A DNA stretch of 64,000 nucleotides. Source: Asterias rubens (lineage: Eukaryota; Echinodermata; Asteroidea; Forcipulatida; Asteriidae). Where the stretch lies: NCBI RefSeq assembly GCF_902459465.1, contig NC_047070.1, positions 4,018,554 through 4,082,553 on the forward strand, written 5' to 3'. The notes under the pieces were generated by a model. The model did no database searches. It was not told the origin of the DNA and saw nothing but the letters and a program-made list of their open reading frames with translations. The position numbers and the translations under genes are program-made. Below are positions 34,759 to 46,346 of the stretch, piece after piece; positions within the stretch are counted from its first letter, which is position 1, and the number at the start of each line of letters is the position of its first letter.

Positions 34759-35474
34759 TTTAATTTCTTTTCATGTAAATCACAACAATACAATGTGACC
34801 CTAAAAATTAAAATGTATTTAATTCCATGATGTGATGGACTGGTCACTGGTGCGATGGGCTCTAAAAAGTTGTATTTGAAAATTATTTTGAATTTATTTT
34901 ATTAAAATTCAAATTAAATTTTAGTTTAATGTTCTTATACTAAATCCTTCAAAAGTCATTTAATTTAAAACAAACAATCTCTTGTTTACAGTTGTTTTGA
35001 AGGCCTTGGCCTTTTTCACAAGCTTGTGTTTGTGAAATTTGTCCTTCTCTGCAGAAGAAAGAACATCATGAATCATGATCATAAAATGTGGTAGTAGGAA
35101 CAATGACTATCTGCCCCTTGTTGAACAACGAGAATGCGTAAAAAATTTTGTATCTGAGTAAAGTAACACAAGTGTTTTGAATTAGCTTTGTAATGCAGCA
35201 GGCGCCTTAGCTTAGTTTTAAATGTTCTCCTTTTGCACTACATTGTAAAAAAAAACACTGGGTTTTAGTTCCGATTTATTATCCCAGTTTTAACTTGATG
35301 TGTGATCGGACTGATCGCTTCATATTATTTTGTTTCTGCAGGAAATGAATCTACCGGTTGCCTCTTAGGTTTTATGAAATCAATCCTCCCCTGGAAAAAT
35401 ATTTAAAAACAAAAAGCAAACAACCGAGAGAAAAGAAGATTGCTGAACCCTTGACATCCTGTTCAGGAACCAGA

Positions 35475-38400
35475 ATGGCGTCTAATAACACCAAGCGTAA
35501 AGACATGCTTGGCTTGAAGAAGAGAAGTTTATCCTTAAAGTTCGGCCAAAAAGAGGACATGCCTTTCTCACCGTTGCTCCCTACAAAGATGGGTGGACCT
35601 ACATTGGCATCCCCAATGACTACGTTGTCTGCGTTCATGGGGGAGTTAAATTGGTAAGGAGCGAAAATTATGGTTTGTTGTAGCTTAAAGAGTCTATGCC
35701 AATTTCAGCATCAACACATACCTGAGTCATGCCCTTCTTTGTGATTTTTGATTGTGTTTGAAACTTTCTTCCGATGCAGCGGGGGTAGCAGCCTACAAAA
35801 CGACGACTGTTGCTCTCTCGCACAGAAGACTTTTAAACTTTGGGTCGTCACATGACAAACATGACTGTACATACATGTCCTAAGCTTTGTCTGTTAAGAG
35901 TCTTTATTATGCAAATTTCAGCATCAAGAGGTACCTCATGTGGGCCCTACTTCTTTGTTTGAGATTTTAATTGTGTTTGAAACTTTATTCCAATGCAGCG
36001 AGGGTAGCACCCCTAAGCGACGCTTGTCACTCTCTAGCACAGGAGACACGCCGGTGAGCTCTCGAGCGTCGTCACAAAGTTCAGATCTAGGACAACCAGG
36101 TCAGTTGACCTCTTGCTGCATTTTTTTTCATGTTTCATTTTTAACTGTTTTCGTTGTAGTTGTTTTTCCATTAGTTTTGAATGTTTGTTGATGATGTTAT
36201 AATTCTCTGAGTACATTGTATTGCTTTTTCTGAATTTTATATGTAAACTTGTTTTTATCATTGTATGTAATGCTTGAATGCGCAGGAACAATTGTTTGCC
36301 TTTTTTTGTTTTTCTTTTAACAAAGGTTTTCAGAAATCCTTTAATAATGTTTGAATATTCCTTGTGATTTATTAAAGTCTTTCATGCATCAACTGGTCTC
36401 TACTGACCTTTCTACATGTTCTAGATCCCTTCAAAAAACAGATGTTTTACAAAAAAGAACAAGTTGCACATCCACACAGTTTTCAGAATATGAAATAGGA
36501 CTCTATTGTGACCTGTTTTTGGGCGCCAAATGTGCAAGAAATAAGTGAACAATTGATGATTGTGACACTGTTTTGCTGATGGATTGAATATGTTGCTGGT
36601 AAGCTTAATTGCTGGTACATATAGGCAGCAGTCAGCCACCAAATCCTTTGTCTGGCTTTTCATCATTGTAGCTCTTCTTTGGGAAAAATCTTTGCTTCAA
36701 AAACTGAGGCCTTTGGAGTTGCTAGGTTCAAATTTAAAAAGCTAGGCCCTAGGCATATAGATTGGTTTTAAGCTTCTTTTTTTTTTAGGAATTGCACAAC
36801 AAAAAACTGCAACGATAGGCCTAAAATGTGTTAATTAAAAGATGTGCCAACAATTATGCAATGTCATTTATTTTGCGGAAGTTTTGGTATGTTTTTTTTA
36901 TAAATGTTTTTGTGTATGCGTCATCCGTCAAATTTCGTTCAGACAAGATTTTTTAAAGGAAAACATATCTTTCGGCAAAAATTGAGCCATGCAACTTTAA
37001 CAAATTTTGAATAAAAAAAATGTGTGTTATTTTACAACATTTTAAAGCAATCCCTGTTAGAATGTGTTAAATCTTTGCGTTTTGTATTTTGTTGTTTTTT
37101 ATGAAAATATCTGACAAAAGTTTATTTTGTCCCCCTTTTTTTGGTACAGTATTTTACATAGGTTCCCCAACCGCAGACGAGTCCCCCTTTGCAGAACAGT
37201 AAGTGGTTTTCTATTCTTTCATTCCTTGAAACTACACCTCAGATATATCACATGGTTTTAAGTTGCCCCCCATTCATTTCCTCAGTGTCCCTTCAAAAAG
37301 TCATTCCTAAAGATTTTAAAATTTGCAAAGTGAAACTTGGGCTGAACAAAGAAGTGAATACACAGGTCTGTTTAAAACAGTCCCTCTGCCTACAGGTATC
37401 CGAAAGCCTAATAAATAAAAGATGGTTATGGTAGTAAGTAAGCTTGGGCGATATCGGTTTATTTTATTCATGATATATCACCGACAATATATCGCGATAT
37501 TCGATATAATCGCGATTAATGAAATTTGACATCATCAGTCTTCAAACTCCAAGTGAAAGTTGTAGAAGAGAGACAGTCATAGCTTAAGAGAGGTGTTCTA
37601 ATGACCTATTCTTTTGGTTTTACTCCAAACCTATGGGGTGCAAGATGTCTCAGCTAGCAAATACATCGCGATATTTAATCGATATTGCGATATATCGCGA
37701 TTATCGCGATTATCGATATTTCGATTAAAACCAAATCCATCCGATATCGAAATCGTTTCCAAATTAATATCGCGATATTCGATAATATCGTGATATCGCC
37801 CAAGCTTAGTAGTAAGCATTCTTGCAAGGTCATTTCATCTGAAGTGTTCCCAACGATGAAAACACCAATGAATCACAGTTTTTTACTGTTCCTCAACTGG
37901 TAGATGCTGTAGTTCAAATGAAACTTTCAAATGTGACTTCTGCTGTATCTTCATTGATAATTTGGCACATGAATCAGCATTGCATCAACAACAACCAACC
38001 TCACAACCGTTAACCATGGAGGAAAGAAAATTCTTCATCCATGCTTAAACCCTATCTCCACGCTTTAACCATGGAGGAATGGGGGGCTTTAACCAACTCA
38101 GTGAGTCACTATTTAAATACACCCCTCCCTCCCTTGCCCCCATCCTGGCAAGCTGTTGCATGTGTCCTTTTAATGGCTCATTGGTCTCTAGTCAATGAGG
38201 CAGGCAGCTGCCAGCTGGTCCTATGTTGGGTTACTTCAGTCCCTAAGCTATTTATCAAACCACGTAATTTGCATTTACAGGAACTGAGTGAACATGCATT
38301 GACTGCAAGTCTTTGTGTAAGAATTAAGATTTTCTAAGCACAGAAAATCATGCTTAACAGAAACTGGTTACCAGCCAAAATCCCTTAAAGTTTACAGCTG

Positions 38401-41400
38401 CCAGCTGGTCTTTTGTTGGGTTACCAGTACTTCAGCAATAGCCTATTAATCAAACCATGTAATTAGCATTTACAGGAAACTCGGTGAATAATGTGTTGAT
38501 TGCAGGTCTTTTTGAAAAAGCCTACTTTACATAATCTGATTAAGAACATTTTCCTGCTAAGGAAGATTTGTCTTTGCTAAGCTAAGCAAATTATCTGGGC
38601 CCAGTTGGTTTGGTTTGTTCACATTTTCAACACATGGGCTTGCCATAATATGCTTCATACCACATAAAGATGATATCACACTCAAGAGTGTACATTGTAC
38701 ATAGAGTGGGGCACGAGTTGCATCAATGTAAACTTTACAGAATTTTGGCTTGTAACCAGTTTCTGTTAAGCATGATTTTCTGTGCTAAGCAAGTTGTTAA
38801 TGCCTATTGGCTTTATGAAATAGACCGATCCATTAAGCTTCGCCCCATTGCGTATTGACCAATCACAACGCAACAAAGGTCCGACAAAGGTCCGACATGC
38901 AACGCGCGCAGCAGAGTTGTGCAGAAAGGCTTTGGAGAGCCCCACGTGTTCTTGCTCACACTTGCGTTGTGGGTTGAGCCTACTGGATCGGTCTATTGGG
39001 CCCGAATCTAATGCATACCTTAAAGTTTTACACTAAAATTCCTCACTTAGTTTTAAGACTTCCAAATTACGTGAATTGTTTTTTCGTTTGCAGATCTTCT
39101 TCCCTGAGTGCATTCCGGCGCTACAATTCTCTCCCCAGTCCACAAGCTGCCCCTGATCCCCCAGTCTTCTTGTTATCCAAAGAAATAAAAAGTGAAGAGG
39201 GCTCAAATGGTTGCTTAGCGACGGAGGTTGATGAAAAGGAGTGTCAAAGAAAGAGAGCAGAGACGATCATGTGGGAAGCGTGTAATGACCAAGAAAATAT
39301 TGATGTTCAGGTAGTTACATTATCAATATCGGGTTTCTACCCCAGATTTTTTTTTTTTTTTTACGTCGGGAATTCTTGACCAAAAATTAGAATGTTTGGC
39401 CTAAATAAATAAGGTCACATTTGTTTTAAAAGCTCTACTCATTTAAAACCACTCTAAAAACACTTATTTAAATCCATCTAGTCTATTCAGATTCTGCTAT
39501 TTCATCCCACTTTTATTTGTAATTTGTTGTTATCCTACACTAATGTAACAGATGCAAAGTGGTCCCTTTGTTTCCTGCCATAGTGAAGAATATTTTGAAA
39601 AGAAAAAAAGATTGCCAAAACAACTGTTTAAAATTTGATACAGTCCATTAAAAAAAAACATGCATATAAATTGGCAATGTTTAAAATCTGTGGTTTGCTT
39701 TTTCCTCCAAATGCAGCGGAAAATTGAAACCTTCAAAACAGGCCGGCCCAGGCAGATTTCTTTCATCGAGGCTGGAACATTCGAAGCCACAACTAAAGAG
39801 AGACCAATCTCTGCTCCTGCTTCCTTGGTAAGTTTGACATCTTCATGTTTCACCCACAGTCTGGCAGAAATGCATGACTCAGATTGAGTTTTAGTTCCTC
39901 ATCAATAGTTGGACTCTAGAAACGTCTTACGTGTAAGTTACTAAGATGATTGATCACTCGGTACTGTTGTCAGTTTTTACATTGTAGTAATTTTTGACTT
40001 TCTGCTTCTTCTCACCCATACACTCTTGATTTGTTGAGATGTAGAAGGAGCCAACAGCTTTATTTCACGTACTGCATCTCTTTGCAACTCCTTGTCTGGT
40101 GCATGTTTCCTTCCATCATATGTGGTTGAGATGTAGAAGGAGCCAACAGCTTTGTTTCACGTACTGCAACTTTTTGCAACTCCTTGTCTGGTGCATGTTT
40201 CCTTCCATCATATGTGGTTGAGATGTAGAAGAAGCCAACAGCTTTATTTCACGTACTGCATCTCTTTGCAACTCCTTGTCTGGTGCATGTTTCCTTCCAT
40301 CATATGTGGTTGAGATGTAGAAGGAGCCAACAGCTTTATTCCACGTACTGCATCTCTTTGCAACTCCTTGTCTGGTGCATGTTTCCTTCCATCATATGTG
40401 GTTGAGATGTAGAAGGAGCCAACAGCTTTATTCCACGTACTGCATCTCTTTGCAACTCCTTGCCTGGTACATGTTTCCTTCCATCATATGATCTAGACTT
40501 TCCCGCTAAGTCCCTTGAACAAAAACAAAAAGAAGTTTAGTGGGAATCAAACTTATATATGCTGAACTTTGTCCTGATGTTTTCTTTTTCTGTGTTAGCT
40601 TGAGCAGGCAGCGAGACCACAGACGACCGTACTCAACTCCCCTGTCAAGCTTCAACACTGCCGCCTCGTCAGCAGCAACGAAGATGAGGAAGATGGTTTT
40701 ACTGAACTCTTCATGGATTCAAATGAGGTGAGCCAATCAAACATCTCCTTTTACTGAAGTCTGTTTGGAATTCAAATCTGTAAAGCCAATCAAGTGTATC
40801 CTTTTTTTCTGAAATCGTCATGGGTTCAAATCTGCTAAGCCAATCATGCGTCTTCTTTTCATTTTGCCATTTTCATTTTGCAAAGGGCACTTCAATTGGA
40901 AAATCTTGAAGGTAGTGGGAAACTTTTGAAGGGGCACCAAGGCGAAGACCAGGGGCAACGGAGGCCTAGCCTCCATGTAATGGCCTGCTTTGAACAACAG
41001 CTTTCAGTTGTGTAAAGTGTTTCCCCCTTGAATGGTCAAAAATGCAATCACCAGTGTCTGTTATGTCCACAAAATTCAATACAGAAAGGATTTAACCTTC
41101 ATACTTTTTGTGACCATGTAAAATTTGTGAAGTTTCTGAATTGCATTTTGTACAGATTACTAATTCTAGACATTCTTGTCACAGGCCTCAGAATCGGCTG
41201 TACCCGGGAGTCTGTGCAGCCTCCTCAGCGCCCCCATGGTCATCTCACCGCCTACCCCATCCTCTGACCACGCCCTTCGTGACCTCGACTGCAACACTTT
41301 AGATGACACCCCGAATGGTCCCAAATGTCGAAGAACAATCTTCAAAGTCCCGAGCCAACCCGTGATGAGAAGGTCATCCTTCTTAAAGCGGGCAGATCGA

Positions 41401-44400
41401 CCGCGGGACACCCCAAGCCCAGTTCAGAGTAAAAGATACAGGAGTAGTTCAGATACCCTCGCGCCTGAACTTGATAGAGAATTAGATACACAGATATATC
41501 AGGTATGGATATCACACGAGATATTCTTGGTTACATGAGGCAGTGCTGTAATCTATATTAACTAGTTTATTTTTATTATTATTAATTTTTTTTTTTTTGG
41601 GGGGGGGGGGGGAGAAACGATTGATGCACGAATCATTTTGGTTGCTCAAAATTCAAATTTTCAATAAAGAAGAGTTGACACTGTTTTCAGGTGAAACCTT
41701 TGGAGACTTTTGTTTTCTCTTTCTTTAAAGGCAGTGGACACTATTGGTAATTGTCAAAGATTAGTCTTCACAGTTGGTGTATCTCAACATATGCATAAAA
41801 TAACAAACCTGTGAAAATGTCTGCTCAATCGGTCGTCGAAGTTGCGAGATAATTATGCAAGAAAAAACACCCTTGTCACACCATGTCGTGTGCTTTCTAT
41901 GCTTGATTTCGAGACCTCAAATTCTAAACTTGAGATCTCGAAATCAAATTCGTGGAAAATTACTTCTTTCTCGAAAACTACGTCACTTCAGAGGGAGCTG
42001 TTTCTCACAATGTTTTATACTATCAACCTCTCCGCATTACTTGTAATCAAGAAAGGTTTTATGATGATAATTAGTTGTAGTAATTACCAATAGTGTCCAC
42101 TGCCTTTAAAGTTTTGCCTTTGAGCATCACATTATGACAAAAATCGATCTATAGCGTTACCTTTGTGATAAATGTATTGTGTATGATGTTACGTGTTCAA
42201 CGTTACATAATCCTGTGATTGTTTTTAAACCATTGGCTGTGAAAACTATTCTTCTTCTTCATTATCTGCTCTGATTCAACTGATTTATGTTTAAACAAAA
42301 ATTGTATTTCACTGTGTCCTGTTTTCCCCTCCCTGCTGACTACTCCAGGACTATTTTTTGTATTGCATTTTGGTTTTTGTTGTTGTTAAGGTACTGTTTT
42401 CCTCTGCCGACATCAGTTTTTTCATTGTTTACTGTTTTCCCTGCTAACTCCCCAGGACTATTTTATGTAATGCATTTTGAATTTTACTCTTAACTGTGTA
42501 ACTGCTAAATTCATAGTTTATAGTTTGCATTTTGTATTTTATTGTTGTCGTATGTTTAAAAATGTGGTTTTCGTTTGCAAATGATTTGGTATAAATGGTG
42601 TTTTGTAGGCTTATAACTTTTAAAATAGACCACCTTTCTAGATCACATGATGATGTTTACAAAAAAGGCCATAGAGCCTTGAAACGAATTTGTACACAGC
42701 TCAAAGAAATCATGAAACTGTTCATTATTTTTAGATGTCTATTGCATGCACTGTATGATTTGTATCAGCTTTGGATACGAAGAAAGGGGGCAGGCACATC
42801 TAAAAACTTGTTCGGCTGATTCTTTTTTTAAATTCTTTATTTATTTGCTTATTACGACAAAAAAAGGAAATCTTCTCAATTCTTTTGCTTGCAAGAACCA
42901 TTCCTAATTTCGTTGACCTGCTTTTCAAAGCAGGAAACTTTGCTGAAATATTGTCTACTAAGCTAAAATGAGTAGGGGAGCAGCCATAAAGGGTACATGT
43001 AACTTGGTATTTTAGGCTGGTAATCTTATTCCCGTAACCATAATTATTTTAGGCGTAGGGTGTAGAAAGTAGGCCTACTTTTTTGTAAACAACGTATATA
43101 TGAAATATTTCTTTTGATCTGTTATACTGACTTGACGGTACATCTCCTTTTTGCAGAGTCCGAGGGCGCGGCGTCTTGGGCGATCCCATTCTATGGATGA
43201 GGGGCGGGACTATCATCAGAAAGTGGCCATGGCTTTAAATTGTGACCATACTGTGCTCACTGGTGACCGCACAAAGGTAGGCTAGAAAGGGAGTTAGAGG
43301 TAAAATGTAGAAGGGGGGGGGGTAAATCTAGCAATGAGAAATTCAGATTTTGATCTGAATTCAGATTGAAAAAAAAAGGCTTTTATTTAGGTTTGTTGTG
43401 ATTTGTGAGGAGTTTTTCCTGATTTGAGGATCTCTCCCTGTGCCTTCTGTTTTTCTTGTATTCAATAAACAACTCAACTTTAATACCCCTTTTCTCAGTT
43501 TTATTCTCTCGCATTTCTTGTTGTTTCTACTTCCACAACTTTTGAAACAAAGGTTTGGTTTTAGCAGTAATAAAACATAGATTGCTCTGCTCAATAAAAA
43601 AATAAAATTTTCCTGGGTCGACAACTGACTCATCTTGCTTGATCGCATCATATGTAATATGCACAAGTAGGTCAGACCTTGTATTCAATTAATTTTTTAG
43701 AAGAGCCAAGAAAATATCTTGTTGGTACAATACGATAATGTTGAGTCATAATTCTTTTCAGCCGGACGCCTTACCGCTGTGTGATGGTAAACACCGCGAC
43801 TTAAAGAGCATCACACCAGAGACGATGTGTAGAGTCTTAAGGTCAGAGTTCCCAAAGGTCAAAGAGCACTTCATCCTTGACTGTCGATACCCCTACGAGT
43901 ACAAAGGCGGACACATCAAGGTCAGATTTGTAATATCCTCAAAAATAGTAAATGCAGGCCTGATACTGACCTGCAGGCAATGGTCATGGCCTTGGTGCCC
44001 TTGAAATGCTATAGTAGAGATTTACAGTCTCCTCATAGGGTGCCCTTTATCAAGGAAAATTGCATTGGTGCCCTTGCCCTTTCAAAACGTTGATGTCCTG
44101 ACGTTTCGACCCTAGCAGAATCTTTCTGGAAGGCCTTCTGCTAAGGTGAAAAACGTTGGGACATTTACTATTTATACCACAGGTCCTTTTGTTTTGTGAG
44201 CATTTTGCAGTAGCTATTGTTTTGTTTTCATCTTAATATCTTGCTAACAATGTTTTTACTGTAAGCTATTTTGAAGTTTTAGCATCTAGTTTGTGTACAT
44301 TTTTACTCTTCATCAGCTAAAACGTCTGTTGTCATTTTAAGAAATGCTCGTTCTGCTATGATCAAGATTTTATTATTTTTATAATGTAATCCTTTCATAA

Positions 44401-45738
44401 TTCGGGTAGCCATTATTTGCTAATAGCTTGCTTCCACCAGTCCTTCAGGATTTAACTTTATATAGTACAGTCTCACTCGGTCTTTTTTATTAAACATTTT
44501 TATTGTTTTTTTTTTTTTACAGGGAGCCATGAATCTTTACACCAAGGATTTGGTCAGAAATTTCTTCTTGGAAAAACCCATGGAGGAGAAAGAAGGGCGT
44601 GTCATCATCTTCCACTGTGAATTCTCATCCAAGCGAGGGCCGGACTTGCTCCGTTTCCTCCGTAACAAAGATCGGGACGCCAACATCGACCACTACCCGA
44701 CCCTCTATTATCCAGAACTCTATATTTTATACGGCGGGTATAAAGCATTCTACGAAAACGACAAGGTACGTCAGAAAAAACTTTTGAAGAAGTAATATTT
44801 GTGATATTTCTAGCTTGCCAAACCCAGGCATGATACTTCACAGTAGGCAATGGAGCCAAACGCCTTCATTGCCCTATGGCATTGCCTTGGTGCCCTTGAA
44901 ATATTCCTGCCCTGATACTTCATAAAGGCAATTGAGGCAACATGCCCCGAGTAATTGCCTTGGTGCCCCTTGAAATGTCCCAATTGAATTTACATTTTCC
45001 CCTTATAGAGGCCCTTTACCAGAGCTCCCAAGTCTCCCTGATTCTGCAGAAAGTGTCCTGAAAAAAATCTTTCCATGTTCAGATGAACAAAAAATTTGAA
45101 TCTTCCTGAAGGTGGAAACTATTTCTCTATTATGCTGAATGTAATTCTAAAGTTATAAGTGTGATATAACCATATATGATACGAAATTCAACAATAGTTG
45201 AACTAATATTTTGAATTTTGATTTGGTTTTAGAATAACTATTTGCCCGGCTTTAGTGATGTATTAAACATGTTTGTAACTTTTTCGTCTAACCTTGTAAG
45301 AATTTTGTTTTTGTTTTACACTCAGTTTTCTGTTTTTGATTCATGGCTTTTCTTATTGCTCTGTATTTAATTATTTTACTATTACTGTTTGTTCACAGAA
45401 CCCTTAGGGATAGCTGTTGTGATACTGATAAGGGCATCCTCTCTAAATAAACGAGTGAAACAAATAAATAAATAAACCATCATTAATAGTTTGAAATGTA
45501 AAAAATCCTCTCTTAATAAATAAATGGGGGAAAAATGGGGAGAAAAAACATCATTAATAGTTTAAAATGTAACAAACCATTTTTCTCTTATGTTCCATAG
45601 ACAATGTGTGAGCCGCAGACGTACTTACCAATGGAACACGAAGACTACCGGGAAGATTGCAAAACCTTCAAGGCCAAGTCAAAGTCATGGGCGGGGGAAC
45701 GTAGCCGTCTCGGCCACCGAAAAACCAGCGTCAGCTGA
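35475..45738 (+). CDS. CDC25: CDC25 M-phase inducer phosphatase, complete coding region, 11 exons
   Basis: CDC25 removes inhibitory phosphates from CDK1/CDK2 and so triggers mitosis and meiotic maturation. Coding exons: 35475-35653, 35999-36099, 37162-37198, 39094-39310, 39717-39827, 40599-40727, 41185-41502, 43157-43276, 43762-43920, 44523-44765, 45601-45738; 583 residues. The rhodanese-like catalytic domain is C-terminal: DCRYPYEYKGGHIK (444-457), active site HCEFSSKR with C489 and R495, then YPELYILYGGYKAF and KSWAGERSR near the end. The N-terminal half carries family marks: EDEEDGFTEL (about 243-252), SLLSAPMV, and likely 14-3-3 sites RYNSLP (S118) and GRSHSMDE (S376). The start is the first in-frame ATG after the acceptor at 35340; earlier ATGs in that exon hit stops at once. 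The 37-nt exon 3 is the weakest. A decayed copy of exon 2 precedes it. Confidence 0.95.
35688..35856 (+). pseudogene. Degenerate tandem copy of CDC25 exon 2
   Basis: This segment parallels 35896-36078: AAGAGTCT, AATTTCAGCATCAA, TTGTGTTTGAAACTTT and a TGCAG acceptor followed by CG(A/G)GGGTAGCA. After the acceptor (35779) it has gained two bases relative to the real exon. In the phase of exon 1 it would hit TGA at 35853-35855. No donor matching the real exon is present, so it is not expected to be used. Confidence 0.8.
37439..37808. mobile_element. Non-autonomous hAT-type transposon with 8-bp target duplication
   Basis: The perfect termini TAAGCTTGGGCGATATCG / CGATATCGCCCAAGCTTA bound 370 bp and are flanked by GTAGTAAG at 37431-37438 and 37809-37816. 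An 8-bp duplication is the hAT hallmark. The inside is full of ATATCGCGATAT-type palindromes and has no transposase. Confidence 0.93.
38821..38995. mobile_element. MITE with TAGACCGATCCA termini, copy 2
   Basis: An inverted relative of 30235-30425: TAGACCGATCCATTAAGCTT and CTACTGGATCGGTCTA at the ends. The middle holds a duplicated AAAGGTCCGAC. It lies in CDC25 intron 3. Confidence 0.85.
40034..40493. repeat. 92-bp tandem array, 5 copies
   Basis: Units beginning TTGAGATGTAGAAGGAGCCA recur at about 40034, 40126, 40218, 40310 and 40402 with about 1-4% divergence, in the CDC25 intron before the EDGFTEL exon. The near-identity implies recent amplification. Confidence 0.92.
41729..42105. mobile_element. 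TTAA-flanked MITE (AGGCAGTGGACAC family)
   Basis: A complete 377-bp copy flanked by TTAA at 41725-41728 and 42106-42109, in a CDC25 intron. A poly-T/poly-G tract lies just upstream (41585-41612). Confidence 0.9.
43957..45020 (+). repeat. Two CAGGCCTGATAC-family copies around CDC25 exon 10
   Basis: 43957-44092 and 44825-45020 repeat the GCCTTGGTGCCCTTGAAAT and AGGGTGCCCTTTA blocks of 19005-19187. They lie either side of the catalytic exon (44523-44765), which is not part of the repeat. The second copy contains a local duplication of its own start. Confidence 0.6.
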
Positions 45739-46097
45739 TGAGGTACCATTAGGCAAGGAATGATTGAAATATTGCAGGTATACAGCATTCCTTCAACGAT
45801 CTTGAACTCTTGGGGGCAGCAGACACTCCGGTGTTACCTGGAAAATATCTGTACGACTGATCAGTTGATTGCTGTGTAGCCCAACCCTTAAACCTGTCAC
45901 TAGGCAGTGCAGTACAACCTAGACTGGGCCCCTGTCTTTATCCGCAAGGATAAAGACAGGTCCCTGCTCCTCAGATCCAGTGATTCCATTGGATACAATG
46001 ATATCATTTGATAAACGTGCAGTGACATGAGATTTCCATAGATGCCCAAACAGTACACTGCTCTCACGGCCGCAATAGATTTTGACTGCGTGTCTGT

Positions 46098-46346
46098 ACT
46101 CTCTAAATGTAAAAGAGTGCAAAACACCACTCATTACATTTCGAGCTGTCCCTCATATGGCTCTTCAAAAAGAGTGGTGCGGTTATTTCACTCTTTTAGG
46201 GGGTTTCACCCCAGGACAGAGTGAAAAATTACTCAAAAAGATGCAAACTTCAATCTAAAAGAATGGAAGACCACTCGAAAAAGAGTTGTCCTTCATAATA
46301 TTGCTCTTCAAAGAGTGCCTTTTCACTCTTTTACATTAAGAGAGTA
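46098..46346. mobile_element. MITE with ACTCTCTAAATGTAAAAGAGTG termini, copy 1
   Basis: The two ends are inverted repeats, and the element holds many AAAGAGTG / CACTCTTT motifs plus a central CCAGGACAGAGTGA. An inverted copy lies at 54198-54437. Confidence 0.8.

Larger units (their letters stand above)
33453..35474. promoter_or_regulatory. Divergent promoter region of SLBP and CDC25
   Basis: Both start codons face away from this 2.0-kb gap. A strong acceptor (TTGTTTCTGCAG at 35329-35340) precedes the CDC25 start exon, so CDC25 has an upstream non-coding exon within the gap, perhaps in the CpG-richer stretch 34420-34550. The gap also holds very AT-rich DNA (33960-34130) and one palindromic element. 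Confidence 0.6.
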
